Positions 44,635 to 55,790 of a stretch of 64,000 nt of DNA are shown piece after piece. Position 1 is the first letter of the stretch. Every line of letters starts with the position of its first letter. Below the pieces are notes generated by a model. That model was not told the origin of the DNA, searched no databases, and saw only the letters and a list, made by a program, of their open reading frames with translations. Origin of the DNA: Plazaster borealis (lineage: Eukaryota > Echinodermata > Asteroidea > Forcipulatida > Labidiasteridae); NCBI GenBank assembly GCA_021014325.1, contig CM037459.1, positions 14,472,501 through 14,536,500 of the forward strand, given 5' to 3'. Both the position numbers and the translations under genes were made by a program.

Positions 44635-46155
44635 TGTGGCGGAATTGCATTTGTTAGGGGCAAATTACAATCTGATCCTAGGCCCAATTATACCTCAGGC
44701 TTGAAGATCCTTGAGTGATCTGAAGGCTAAGGGACAAGGTCCGTTTTGGAGGAAATATACCGCCGATTGCGTAATGATTGTCTAATCCTATTGCTACACA
44801 GTTACTCAAATACACGGACACCTTGACAAGTGGACTGTCGGTGAACTGAACACAAGCTCATTTATTGCATCAATCAACAATTTAATCAACAGTGTACAAA
44901 ATTGGGCAGGGGTTTCTTTATTTACAACCTGTTTCTTTGGGCCAATGAACCTGTTATACCATAATGTCACCTTTAAATACTGAGTCCCACACAGCCGTGT
45001 ATAATCCTTAACACTGGCATGTAACCATAGTAACCCTAGTATGTAACCATAAGTCTTTCATGTAACCCTATGTCTTTCATGTAACCCTATCCTTTACATG
45101 TAATCGTACTCCTTACATGTAACCATACTTCTTGTATGTAACCATACTGCTGGTATGTAACCTTACTGTCTTACATGTAACCGTACTTCTTACATGTAAC
45201 CGTACTGCTGGTATGTAACCTTACTGTCTTACATGTAACCGTACTGCTGGTATGTAACCTTACTGTCTTACATGTAACCGTACTTCTTACATGTAACCGT
45301 ACTTCTTGCAGGTAACCCTACTTTGCTAGTAACCCTGCATTCATGTACCCACGGACAGTGTGGCCTCGAAAGGTCTCTACCGTACGCGGAACACTAAATA
45401 CCGGTCACCACGACAAGCAATGAATTTGTGGTAACCCTAAAACTTCAACACCCCGAGGACGCGACTCACGCTGTCCAAGTGTGCGTTTAATTATATACAC
45501 TAAATATCTCTACACTTCTAGAAGGTGCTTTTTCTCTAGTCACAAGCTAACACTTTTGTGACCGACAACTACACTCCTCTAGCGTGTCTCCACAACCAAC
45601 ACAGCAAAATATATACACAGCAATATTTACAACTCATGCAAGGATAATCTTGTATCTAGCCTATCACCCAAAATACAAGGATAAACTAACTTGTATGAAG
45701 GCTCCTAGCCTATCACACAAATACAAGGATAAACTAACTTGTATGAAGGCTCCTAGCCTATCACACAAATGCAAGGATAAACTAACTCGTATGAAGGCTC
45801 CTAGCCTATCACACAAAATGCAAGGATAAACACAAGATAACACAGCGGTCAAGGTTAACTTACGGTCTATCTGCTCTGCTAATAAACCTATCGGTTCGGC
45901 GCTCTATAATCTTTGCTATCAGCAACTAACTTGCTCTACAACTATTCTGCAACTGCCCTCTATGGCCAGCCCCGCTGCCACATCGCCCAGACATGAGGCC
46001 CCAAAGCGCCAATGCGCACGCGCACCCTGCCAGTCCGGGTCACTGCACGCGCTAAGCTCCTCCTACTTGCATTGCCAAGTCGTCACGCTGCACGACCTGC
46101 AAAATACACACTAATATACAACAATCACATGTTAGTCACATGCATTTCCGTCACA
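44635..46155 (-). repeat. Ty3/gypsy 5' LTR (in element sense)
   Basis: 1521 bp, almost identical to 35690-37191. It has one additional 19-bp minisatellite unit near 45290-45310 and about three substitutions. It is followed by the target duplication ATAT at 46156-46159. Confidence 0.95.
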
Positions 46156-47030
46156 ATATGAAAGGTCTTATTAAACTAAACATGCGCTACACCAAGTGTG
46201 ACCCCGTTTGACCTTGAATTCCGAAAATTCTGAAATTTTTATATTTAAAAAAATCATAACTTCTGAACAACACAATTGATTTTTACAATCTATACATTAC
46301 TGGGAAAGTATTTAACAACTTGAGAAACGATATACAGAATGTGACCCAATTTGACCTTGACTTTCGGTTCAAACCGGAAGATAAGTTTCAATGTTTCAAA
46401 AAATAATAACTTCTAAACCACACTTTGGGTTTTTACAATCTATACATAATTGGAAAAGTATGTAACAACTTTTAAAAAAACAATACAGAGAATGAAACCC
46501 CATTTGACTTTGACTTTCGGTTCAAACCGGAAGATGAAATTTATTATTTTAAAAAAGCATAATTCTTGAACCACTTATTGGATTTTTATCATCTATACGT
46601 CATCAGAATTAAAGGGCTTCAAAGACTTTAATAACGCTACAAGCTGTGACCTCATTTGACCTTGACTTCCGGTTCAAACCGGAAGTTGATCTTAAAGATT
46701 TGAAAAATTTGTTACTACTGAACCACACATTGTTTTTTATACTCTTGACGTAGCATTTGGTGAGTCCTTTGACAACCTTCTGATGATGTGTAAAGTGTGA
46801 TCCTATGGTTTGAAGGTTTAATATTTGAAAAAAATCATAACTCCTGTACCACTCAATGGATTTTTACAATGTTTCCGTTATTAGAAAGGTCTACACAATT
46901 TCAACAAGCGCTACACACAAAATGTGACTCCATATGACCTTGACGTTTGGGTCAAAAACGGAAGTTGAAGTTTAATAATAAAAAAACCCCATAATTCATA
47001 ATTCATACGGTTCAAAGTCCACAAAGCCAG
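46156..47030 (+). repeat. Satellite cassette array, about 150-bp period
   Basis: Five to six degenerate units share CGCTACACA(A/G)AGTGTGACC, TTTGACCTTGACTTCCGG, TTCAAACCGGAAG, AAAAATCATAACTC and ACAATCTATACATCATC. The TTTGACCTTGA positions fall near 46207, 46348, 46505 (variant), 46657 and 46937. The array continues leftward across the Ty3 insertion to about 35625. Confidence 0.88.
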
Positions 47031-48626
47031 TGTATAGTCCCACATTAAAACCGGAAACGTTAACAGCAGCTTGCACATGTGGTGGCGCTATATCAAATTA
47101 ATCGTCATTTAATACACCGCTCTGTGACAAATATTTGCTCGCTCGTTGACAAATACCGGCTCGGAAATCTACTTCGTTCGACGGTAGCCTTATGATTAGC
47201 TCAGTGCAAAATTGTCATATATGATAATCTAGTTCACTTTCTAGAGCCTTAGAGCAGTCTTAACTGGTAACATTACTATTTATTTTCCTGTGTAAACTAA
47301 ATATATAAATGAAATAGATTTAATCATTACTTTTTTTAAAAATTCAAAAGCTAACAACAATCTTTTCATCTTTTCAAGAATTAACACAATCATTTTTACA
47401 ATCTATACATCATCAGATGGAGAGGGCTTCAATAAATGAACAAACGCTACACAGAGTGTGACCTATTTGACCTTGTCTTTCAATCGAAACCGGAAATTGA
47501 AGTGAAGTAAATATTCCCGCTCCTCGTTTTTGAGGTCTGCAAACAATATCATCTGGATTTTCGACATGTTCTCTCAGTATGAAATAAAGTTTGACCCTAG
47601 GCCTTCAAAATAAAAGATAATGACGTCAACAGCGCCCTCCCGTGACAAATTAAATAATGTTCTCTCTTGCTGAAACATTTTGCAAGTTCAACTTTGTTTT
47701 TTTGACTTGGTACATACTTAAATTTAAATGTCTCAATAAGAACTTAACAATGAAGTTATAATGACGTCATCGGTTTTCAAATCTGGCTTAACCAAAGTTG
47801 ATTATTTCGACAATTCTTATCTTGAGAAACACATCTATTAAGATTTTAAGCTTGGCATTTTGTGAATGTTGATGTATGAAAGTTATTTATAACTGTTAGT
47901 GACATGATTTGACCTGGCTTCCTGTCCAACTGAAAGTTTAAGAATTTTTTTATATAGAAACTCTTTTTTTAATTGTAAGTAACAGTCTTGTATACTAACT
48001 ATCAACTAAGCTATTAACAATCTTTTCATTGATTCAATTAAATAGTTCACACATTAACACGACACTGACCCCAATGATACAAAACATCTAGTTTTTGTTT
48101 TGACAAACAATATGAGTCTAGGTTTTTTTAGTTTTGCTTATTCTTCTCGGTGGGCTTTGTCCGCAAGCAAACGCATACTTGCAAATCTTTGTTCCACTTG
48201 AAACTTTATGTGAAGTTCGAAAATAACTAGCAAAAGCTGAGTAAGTTGTGACGTCACGATTACCTCATTGGGTGTCAAGTTTCAAGTAATTTAAGTCCAA
48301 AAAGTGACCACAAGCTAATGCCTGTATGTCTCTGCATATTAAAGCTACGGTATTCATATTTGGGTATTTGATAGATCAGGACACGGGCAACATTTGAAAA
48401 GTTAACGCCAAATTCGCATGACCTTTACTTCCGTTCGTAACGAAAGGTCAAAGTTTGCTTTGGTGTAATTCTTTAAAAAAACACTTTCCCGGCAAAAACA
48501 TTCACTTCTGTTTATCAAATCAACTTCAAATTTACACAATGTTAGGACCTTGAAAAACCTCAATCAAGTAGTTGTGACGTCATGATGACGTCATCAAGTG
48601 TTGTAATACAGTAAATCAAAGTTTAA
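47031..48626 (+). repeat. Plus-oriented remnants of Helitron-like units
   Basis: Contains a degenerate plus-oriented 3' end near 48040-48125 (CACTGACCCCAATGAT, then a TTTTTGTTTTGACAAAC hairpin-like stretch). Next comes a 5' module near 48145 (TTCTTCTCGGTGGGCTTTGTCCGCAAGC) that runs to 48626, where a minus-oriented unit begins. Two TGACGTCA palindromes lie near 48575-48595. No gene is seen. Confidence 0.6.
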
Positions 48627-50596
48627 CTAGAGATTTAGTGTTTGTTGGAACAAACACTAGGTGTTCGGATTTCATTGGGGTCAGTGTTGTGTCAATGTGT
48701 GAACTATTCTATTGAGTCGATGAAAAGATTGTTGATAGCTTTTGAAATTTCAAAGTGTAAATCATTACGTGTATATACATTTAGTTTACACAGGAAATAA
48801 ATGCTAACGTTCCTACTAATAAGACTGCATTGAGCTCTAGAACGTGTATTAGTTGAACATCTGTGACAATTTTCTTGTTAATATTCATAAACTGTACTGA
48901 TAGTTAATAAAATCACGCCAGGCGCACATGGTACTGATTGTAAACAACTACGGTTGAGCCACGTTGGTCTGTAACAAGCGTCTTGACTGGCTAGCTACCC
49001 ACCGTTGCTAGTCGCGTGGGGTATGCCATGCTGCGTTAGGCAATGGATTAAGATTAAAGGCCAATTTCTCTGATAGATCTATGAAAATTTGATTTGTTCC
49101 AATGTATAAAACAATAAGTATTTAATACCCTTTGTTTTCAAGAAATAACAACGAATTTATCGTTCTTAGTTTGCGAGTTCTGCATGGTTGTTAAACCAAA
49201 AACTCAAAATTTGATTAAATTACATTACCAAATAATTCATTGGGTGACGTCATTATGTTGTCGAAATTTCTGTTTTATCTAATCATCAGGTGTAAAATTG
49301 TTGCCAAGTTTCAGTTATCAAAAGTTATTCAAATCACCAAAACAGGTCAGCAAAATCGGTCGTTTAGTTGATATTTACCACGAAACCAACAAAAGGCTAT
49401 CAAGAACTTTCTGCACTGAGCTTTTCATTGGACTACCGTCGAACGTCGCATATTTCCGAGTCTGTTTCACCATAGAGAAAGGGTTTCACTTATCACAAAG
49501 CCAATAATTGTCTCAGAGCGCAGTAAACAAACGACCATTAACTTGGTATAGCGCCACCACACAACATGTGGGCCAGCTAGCTACAGTCTTCTTGGACTTT
49601 GAACGGTTAAGTTCAATGGCCCTTTTGTACCACACGCTGGCTACGTGGTCAACAGTTGAGGGAACCGGGAAAGCGCCCATACCTTATGCGTGTATGAGAT
49701 AGCAAGTGTGTGGTACGAACAAAAAGTGTATGTAATGTGTAGGCCTATACTATTATTGTGCGTTATCATAAAACGTAAGTCAACAGACACGTGCACTTTG
49801 ACGTCCAGTTTTGACCCGATGCAAAGGTTAAAAAGTTATCATCTCTGTGCAAAAGTTTGAGCAGGATCACTCATCTATAACGTGATGCAAAATTTATGTT
49901 GAAATATTACGTAGTTTTAGAGATCAGAATTTGTAAAATTGTTCAATTTCCGGTTTGGACCGGATATCAAGGTCAAGTGGGGTAACTTTGTGTGTAGCGT
50001 TTGTTGAAGTTTTAACGACCTGTCCGATGATATGTAGATTGTCAAAATCCACAATGTGGTTCAGGAGTTATGATTTCTTAAAAATATTAAACTTTGATTT
50101 GTTGTAATTCGTTACCTGATGACGTCATCATGACATCATAAAGTTTGTGTAGTCTTGATAATAAGGTCCAATTGTCTGATGAGTTTCAATGTTAAATTCA
50201 ATTTCAATCTTAAGTTATGACCAAAAATTGAATTTATTTACAAAAAACACAAAGGCAGAGTTTGACCTTCCGGTACGACCGGACGTAAAGGTCATGTGAA
50301 TTTTGCGTTAACTTTTTAAATGTTGCCCGTGTCTTGATCTATCATATGCCCAAATATGAATACCGTAGCTCAAATATTCAGAGACATACAGGCATTGGCA
50401 TATGGTCACTTTTTGAACTAAAATGGCTTGTAACTTGACACCCGATGACGTAATCGTGACGTCACAACTTACTCGACTTCTAATACTTATGTTTTAACTT
50501 TATATGAAGTTTCAAGTTGATCGAAGGTTCGCAAGTAGCGTTTGCTTGCGGACAAAGCCCACTGAGAAGAAAAAGCAAAAATAAAAAATTAAAAAA
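48627..50596 (-). mobile_element. Helitron-like non-autonomous unit A
   Basis: In minus sense the 3' end is a perfect 10-bp-stem hairpin AGTGTTTGTT / AACAAACACT (48637-48658), a 6-nt spacer and CTAG (48630-48627) followed by T. The 5' side near 50525-50575 is TTCTTCTCAGTGGGCTTTG and TCCGCAAGCAAACGC. The body has the TCAAGGTCA and CCGG motifs of the cassette family. No coding capacity is recognised; 49298-49702 holds only short frames. Confidence 0.6.
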
Positions 50597-53500
50597 CTAG
50601 AGCTTTAGTGTTTGTTGGAACAAACACTAGGTGTTCGGATTTCATCGGGGTCAGTGTTGTGTCAATGTGTGAACTTTTTTATTGAGTCGATGAAAAGATT
50701 GTTGATAGCTTTTGAAATTTCAAAGTGTAAATCAATTACGTGTATACATTTAGTTTACACGGGAAAGAAATGATAATGTTCCTAATTAAGACTGCATTGA
50801 GCTATAAGACGTGTATTAATTGATTATCGGTTTCAATTTTCATGTAAATATTCATAAACTGTACTGATAGTTAGTGTCAGAATTAGGCCCATTCTAATGT
50901 ATGGTGTTTATCTTGCAGGAGCAGATCTACTAATGAATATGTATGTTTTAAGTTTACAGGGGCAGATTCACTAATGAACAGGTATTTTTCTCCCCAAAGG
51001 TTGTGAACTCTTGTTATTATGCTAATTTTGTAACTTTGTTTATGAATAGAAGTGCAGAGTTCAGTGCCTTCACTTTCCTTTGTACTTGTGTAGTCACACA
51101 GGTTGTTGTGAATAATTATGTATAGTTGTGCACTGAAAGAGTGGGCTACTTTGCATGGAGGTTGTGGAATGCAAGATTTTAGGGAGTGGCAGTAGTCTCA
51201 CATAGGTTCTTGAAGAAGGAACATGAAATTTTGAGAAAGAAATAGCGAGAGAATTTGAGTAGGTATTGGAAGTGCCTAAATCTCACCAGTGTCGCGCTAC
51301 AATTCAAACCTTTGAGGTTATTGTTTTGCTGCAATTTTACTGCCAAACCAGAAACAGATAAATCAGGCTGTTATTTTGAGCAATTGATTGGCAGTGAGCT
51401 GAGGCGGCAGAGATTGGCAGTTTGAGTTTGGAAAGCAGGGGAAAATCGTAAGTTGAAATTTGCTTATTGTTGTTGAGGATATGGATTCTAATTAAGCAGA
51501 ATTCCTGAAACTGAATTGTTCTTGGAAATGTGTATTTCATGTTGTATTAATGGAGCATAGGATTCGAATAGCTTTGGATTTTGATTACTCTGAATTTGTA
51601 GTTCACCATTTTTTGGAATAAGAAATCAGACCAAGAAATGAATTGAGACGTGTGTATTTATCAAAATGAAGGAGGGCATCAGGCATTATTGTGTTTGTTC
51701 TAATAACTATTTTATAGATGGCCATGATGATGATGCAGGAATCTAACCCTCTCCTAGAAGTTTAAAGGGACTATACCCTCATAGAGTGAGACGTGTTTTG
51801 ATGTTCTGAGACGCACAAGGAGGAAGGCCGGAAGTTATGACCGTGCCTACATATTGTTAGCGGAAGAGTGAGCGAGATGCTGTAGTTGTACCGGAGGACA
51901 GGTTTAACCTTTGAACATTTTCACGGTGGGCCAATTTTATTCACCAAATATTTTGGACGTTTCTTTAGGAGTTGGGATCAGAGTTGAGCTTGGAGTGGAA
52001 TTTGAATTGAGGCAGGAGGCCAGACCAGAGAATAACTTTTGTTTAAGTGTAAATTTGATTAACTTCTGATTGGAGACATTTAATTGACTATGGAGTAGAG
52101 CGGGTGTCAATAAGACGCAAAAAGCTAAGCGTTTTAAAAGTCAGAAAAGAATTGTTGTGAAAGTGTTTTTTTTGTTTTGTTTATAAAATATCAAGTATAG
52201 TCTAAGGAGACTCACCTGTAATTTGTAATATTTTCGGGGGTGTGACGTCACAAGATTAGAGGGACTCATATTTGAACATTGTCGACTTACCTGTAAGGAT
52301 CAATCAGTTGCTAAGTGTTTTGAGCTAATTTGTTAATTTCAGTAGAACTGGAGATAGTGATTGATTGTACAGAATCCATAAATGGGGCAGTTTCCCCAGT
52401 AGGTGTAAATAAATGTAAAATAATTGTAAATACAATATTTGTTGTCGAAGAGACTTTCATTCAAGAGTGGCAAATGTCTTTCGCGTTACAGTCGCCCCAG
52501 GTTGACTGTGACAGTTAGTATACAAGACTTTTCCTGACAATTCAAAAAAGAGCCTCTTAATATGTATTTCTTTTACTTCCGGTTGGACAGGAAGCCAGGT
52601 CATTATTCACAAAAAATGCAAAGCTTAAAAAATCATAATAGATGTATTTCTCAAGATACGATTACAAAGTGTTTTCAGCAAATTATTAGAGGTAATTGTC
52701 CTTTTTATACAGAGCATCATTTTTTTTGAATTCCCTTTCATCTTGGTTGCATATCTTCAAACGAGCCGCTGAATTACTCACAAGAACAGCCATGTCAGCC
52801 ATTTACTGAAGTTTATTTATTTTTTAATGAATATTGATTCTTTATGGATTAATAAATCCAACTATGCTAATCATGTTAACATTATAAGTTTACAATTATT
52901 AGAAGTTTTCAACAGGGTTTCAAATACAGTGAGTTGAATACTCATGAAGTATCTGTGTATGAAACATCGATTGTTCAAAACATATGCACTAATGATGATG
53001 TCATTCAAATAAGTCAAGCATAGTATGAGCTATCGGTTGCATTTTTAAGAAATTGATTTTCATTCATACGGAACGGTGGGTTAAATTTAGAATATTGAAA
53101 GAAAACACACTTGTTTTGGATAATTATGAAAGACAAAGGCAAGTCATGAAGACGGCAAGTCTAAGCCTCTCGTGAATTTGGACTAATAACATAATGAGTT
53201 GAGTACTATTTCTACATCTATGGTGCACCATACACTCAGCAAGGAAATAAGGCTGGAACACAACAACGAGTGTGAAAACTTTATAGCTTTATTTCTCACA
53301 TAATTAAAAGTCATACGAATCACTGAAGCAGGTGGCCATCTCAGTAAAACTTCGTCTTCGATTCCATGTTCACCATGAACCATCAAAAGGGCGGATAGAG
53401 GAACAACTTGACGCTGAACATGGCACAGGTGAAGCGGAATTTAATTCTGCAGTGTTATTGCGTCAAAACTTGCACGGAAATCATGCAACTACATCCAGCC

Positions 53501-53897
53501 TTCAGTGAAGGCGCACGTAGGCTTTGGACCTAGTAATCAATGGAGCGGAACGTGCTTCCGAGGGCTATTACTAACGAAATGTTCAACTTACATTTTGAGC
53601 CGGAGGTCAAGGTCAAACGGGGTCACTCTTTGTGTAGCGTTTGTTGAGTTTTAATAGACCTGTCCGATGATGCATAGATTGTTGAAATCCATTAAATTGT
53701 TATCGAGTTATGATTTTTTGAAATATTAAACTTTGATTTACTGTAGTTCGACACCTGGTGAGGTCATCATTACGTCACAACTCACTTGTCATCTCCCAGT
53801 TATAGTCTAACTACATGCAAAGTCTCAAGTTCATCCAAGGTTCGCATCTATGGGTTTTTTGCGGACAAACGACTATCAGAAGAAAAATAAGAACTAA
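50597..53897 (-). mobile_element. Helitron-like non-autonomous unit B, split by a solo LTR
   Basis: Same hairpin (50607-50628) and CTAG (50597-50600) as unit A. The body is interrupted by a 1.64-kb solo LTR (50875-52513). Without it and its duplication the unit is about 1.66 kb and matches unit C closely (52514-53897 against 54177-55620). The 5' side has TTCTTCTGATAGTCGTTTG and TCCGC. Confidence 0.65.
50875..52513. mobile_element. Solo LTR of an unidentified LTR retrotransposon
   Basis: 1639 bp beginning TGTCAG and ending CTGTGACA (TGTCA/TGACA inverted ends), flanked by GTTAG on both sides (50870-50874 and 52514-52518). Comparison with unit C at 54165-54180, which has no insertion, confirms the boundaries. 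It has no coding frame and no similarity to the other two LTR pairs in the window. Solo LTRs arise by recombination between the two LTRs of an element. The strand is not determined. Confidence 0.82.
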
Positions 53898-55625
53898 CTA
53901 GAGCTTTAGTGTTTGTTGGAACAAACACTAGGTGTTCGGATTTCATCGGGGTCAGTGTTGTGTCAATGTGTGAACTATTTTATTGAGTCGATGAAAAGAT
54001 TGTTGATAGCTTTTGAAATTTCAAAGTGTAAATCAATTACGTGTATACGTTTAGTTTACACGGGAAAGAAATGATAATGTTCCTACTTAAGACTGCATTG
54101 AGCTCTAAGACGTGTATTAATTGATTATCTGTTTCAATTTTCATGTAAATATTCATAAACTGTACTGATAGTAAGTATACAAGACTTTTCCTGAAAATTC
54201 AAAAAAAGAGCCTCTTAATATGTATTTCGTTCAGTTCCGGTTGGACAGGAAGCCAGGTCAAATCATGTCATTATCAATTAAATAGAACCTTCACACATAA
54301 AACATTCACAAAAAATGCAAAGCTTAAAAAATCATAATAGATGTATTTCTCAAGATACGATTACAAAGTGTTTTCAGCAAAAGAGTACATAATTTAATTT
54401 AAATTGACCTTTTCATACAGAGCATCATTTTTTGAATTCCATTTCATCTTGGTTGCATATCTTCAAACGAGCCGCTAAATTACTCACAAGTACAGCCATG
54501 TCAGCCATTTACTGAAGTTTATTTATTTTTCAAAGAATATTGATTCTTATGGATTAATAAATCCAACTATGCTAATCATGTTCACATTATTAATTTACAA
54601 TTATTAGAAGTTTTCAACAGGGTTTCAAATACAGTGAATTGGATACTCATGAAGTATCTGTGTATGAAACATTGATTGTTCAAAACATACACTGATGATG
54701 ATGTCATTAAAATAAGTCAAGCATAGTATGAGCTATCGGTTGCATTTTTAAGACATTGATTTTCATTCATACAGAACGGTGGGTTAAATTTAGAATATTG
54801 AAAGAAAACACACTTGTTTTGAATAATTATGAAAGACAAAGGCAAGTCATGAAGACGGCAAGTCTAAGCCTCTCGTGAATTTGGACTAATAACATAATGA
54901 GTGAGTACTATTTCTACCTATATGGTGCATCATACACTCAGCAAGGAAATAAGGATGGAACACAACAACGGGTGTGAAAACTTTATAGCTTTATTTCTCA
55001 CATAATTAAAAGTCATACGAATCACTGAAGCAGGTGGCCATCTCAGTAAAACTTCGTCTTTGATTCCATGACCACCATGAGCCATCAAAAGGGCGAATAG
55101 GGGAACAACTTGACGCTGAACATGGCACAGGTTGAGCGGAATTCAATTCTGCAGTGCTATTGCGCCATTGATAAGCTTGCGTTATAGTGCGTTGAACTGC
55201 GACACGTCAAAACTTGCACGGAAATCATGCCACTACAGCGCACGTAGGCTTTGGACCTCGTGATCAATGGAGCGGAACGTGCTTCCGAGGGCTATTACTA
55301 ACGAAATGTTCAACTTACATTTTGAGCCGGAGGACAAGGTCAAACGGGGTCACTTTTTGTGTAGCGTTTGTTGAGTTTTAAAAGACCTGTCCGATGATGC
55401 ATAGATTGTTGAAATCCAATAATTTGTTATCGAGTTATGATTTTTTGAAATATTAAACTTTGATTTACTGTAATTCGACACCTGATGACGTAATCATTAC
55501 GTCACAACTCACTTGGCATCTCCCAGTTATAATCTAACTGCATGCAAAGTTTCAAGTTCATCCAAGGTTCGCATCTATGGGTTTTTTTGCGGACAAACGA
55601 CTATCAGAAGAAAAAGAAGAACTAA
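53898..55625 (-). mobile_element. Helitron-like non-autonomous unit C
   Basis: Hairpin 53908-53929 and CTAG 53898-53901 in minus sense. The 5' module near 55575-55620 has TTCTTCTGATAGTCGTTTG and TCCGC. It is about 1.7 kb and a close relative of unit B. It is followed directly by the hairpin minisatellite. Confidence 0.65.
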
Positions 55626-55790
55626 AAAAAAAACCGAACAATAACAAAGAGTTGTTCGGGCTGAATGCCCGAACACCTAAAAAAAAAAACCCGAACAATA
55701 ACAAAGAGTTGTTCGGGCTGAATGCCCGAACACCTAAAAAAAACGAACAAAAACAAAGAGTTGTTCGGGCTTAATGCCCGAACACCTAAT
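55626..55790 (-). repeat. Hairpin minisatellite, third locus, 3 copies
   Basis: In minus sense three AGGTGTTCGGGC units with TTAA or TTCA loops and TTGTTCGG spacers, adjacent to the 5' module of unit C just as the first array is adjacent to unit 1. The plus-strand frame 55577-55774 repeats GLNARTPKK and is not called a gene. Confidence 0.9.

Larger units (their letters stand above)
35690..46155 (-). mobile_element. Ty3/gypsy LTR retrotransposon with accessory ORFs
   Basis: Minus-oriented element with LTRs at 44635-46155 (5') and 35690-37191 (3'). ATAT flanks both ends as a 4-bp target duplication; removing the element restores a continuous satellite cassette. The internal order in its own sense is tRNA-Leu primer site, two small membrane-segment ORFs, gag, pol (protease, RT, RNase H, integrase), a C2H2 ORF and a proline-rich ORF. 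The LTRs differ by about three substitutions and one 19-bp repeat unit over 1.5 kb, so insertion was recent. A deletion with frameshift near 40850-40880 breaks pol. Confidence 0.95.
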
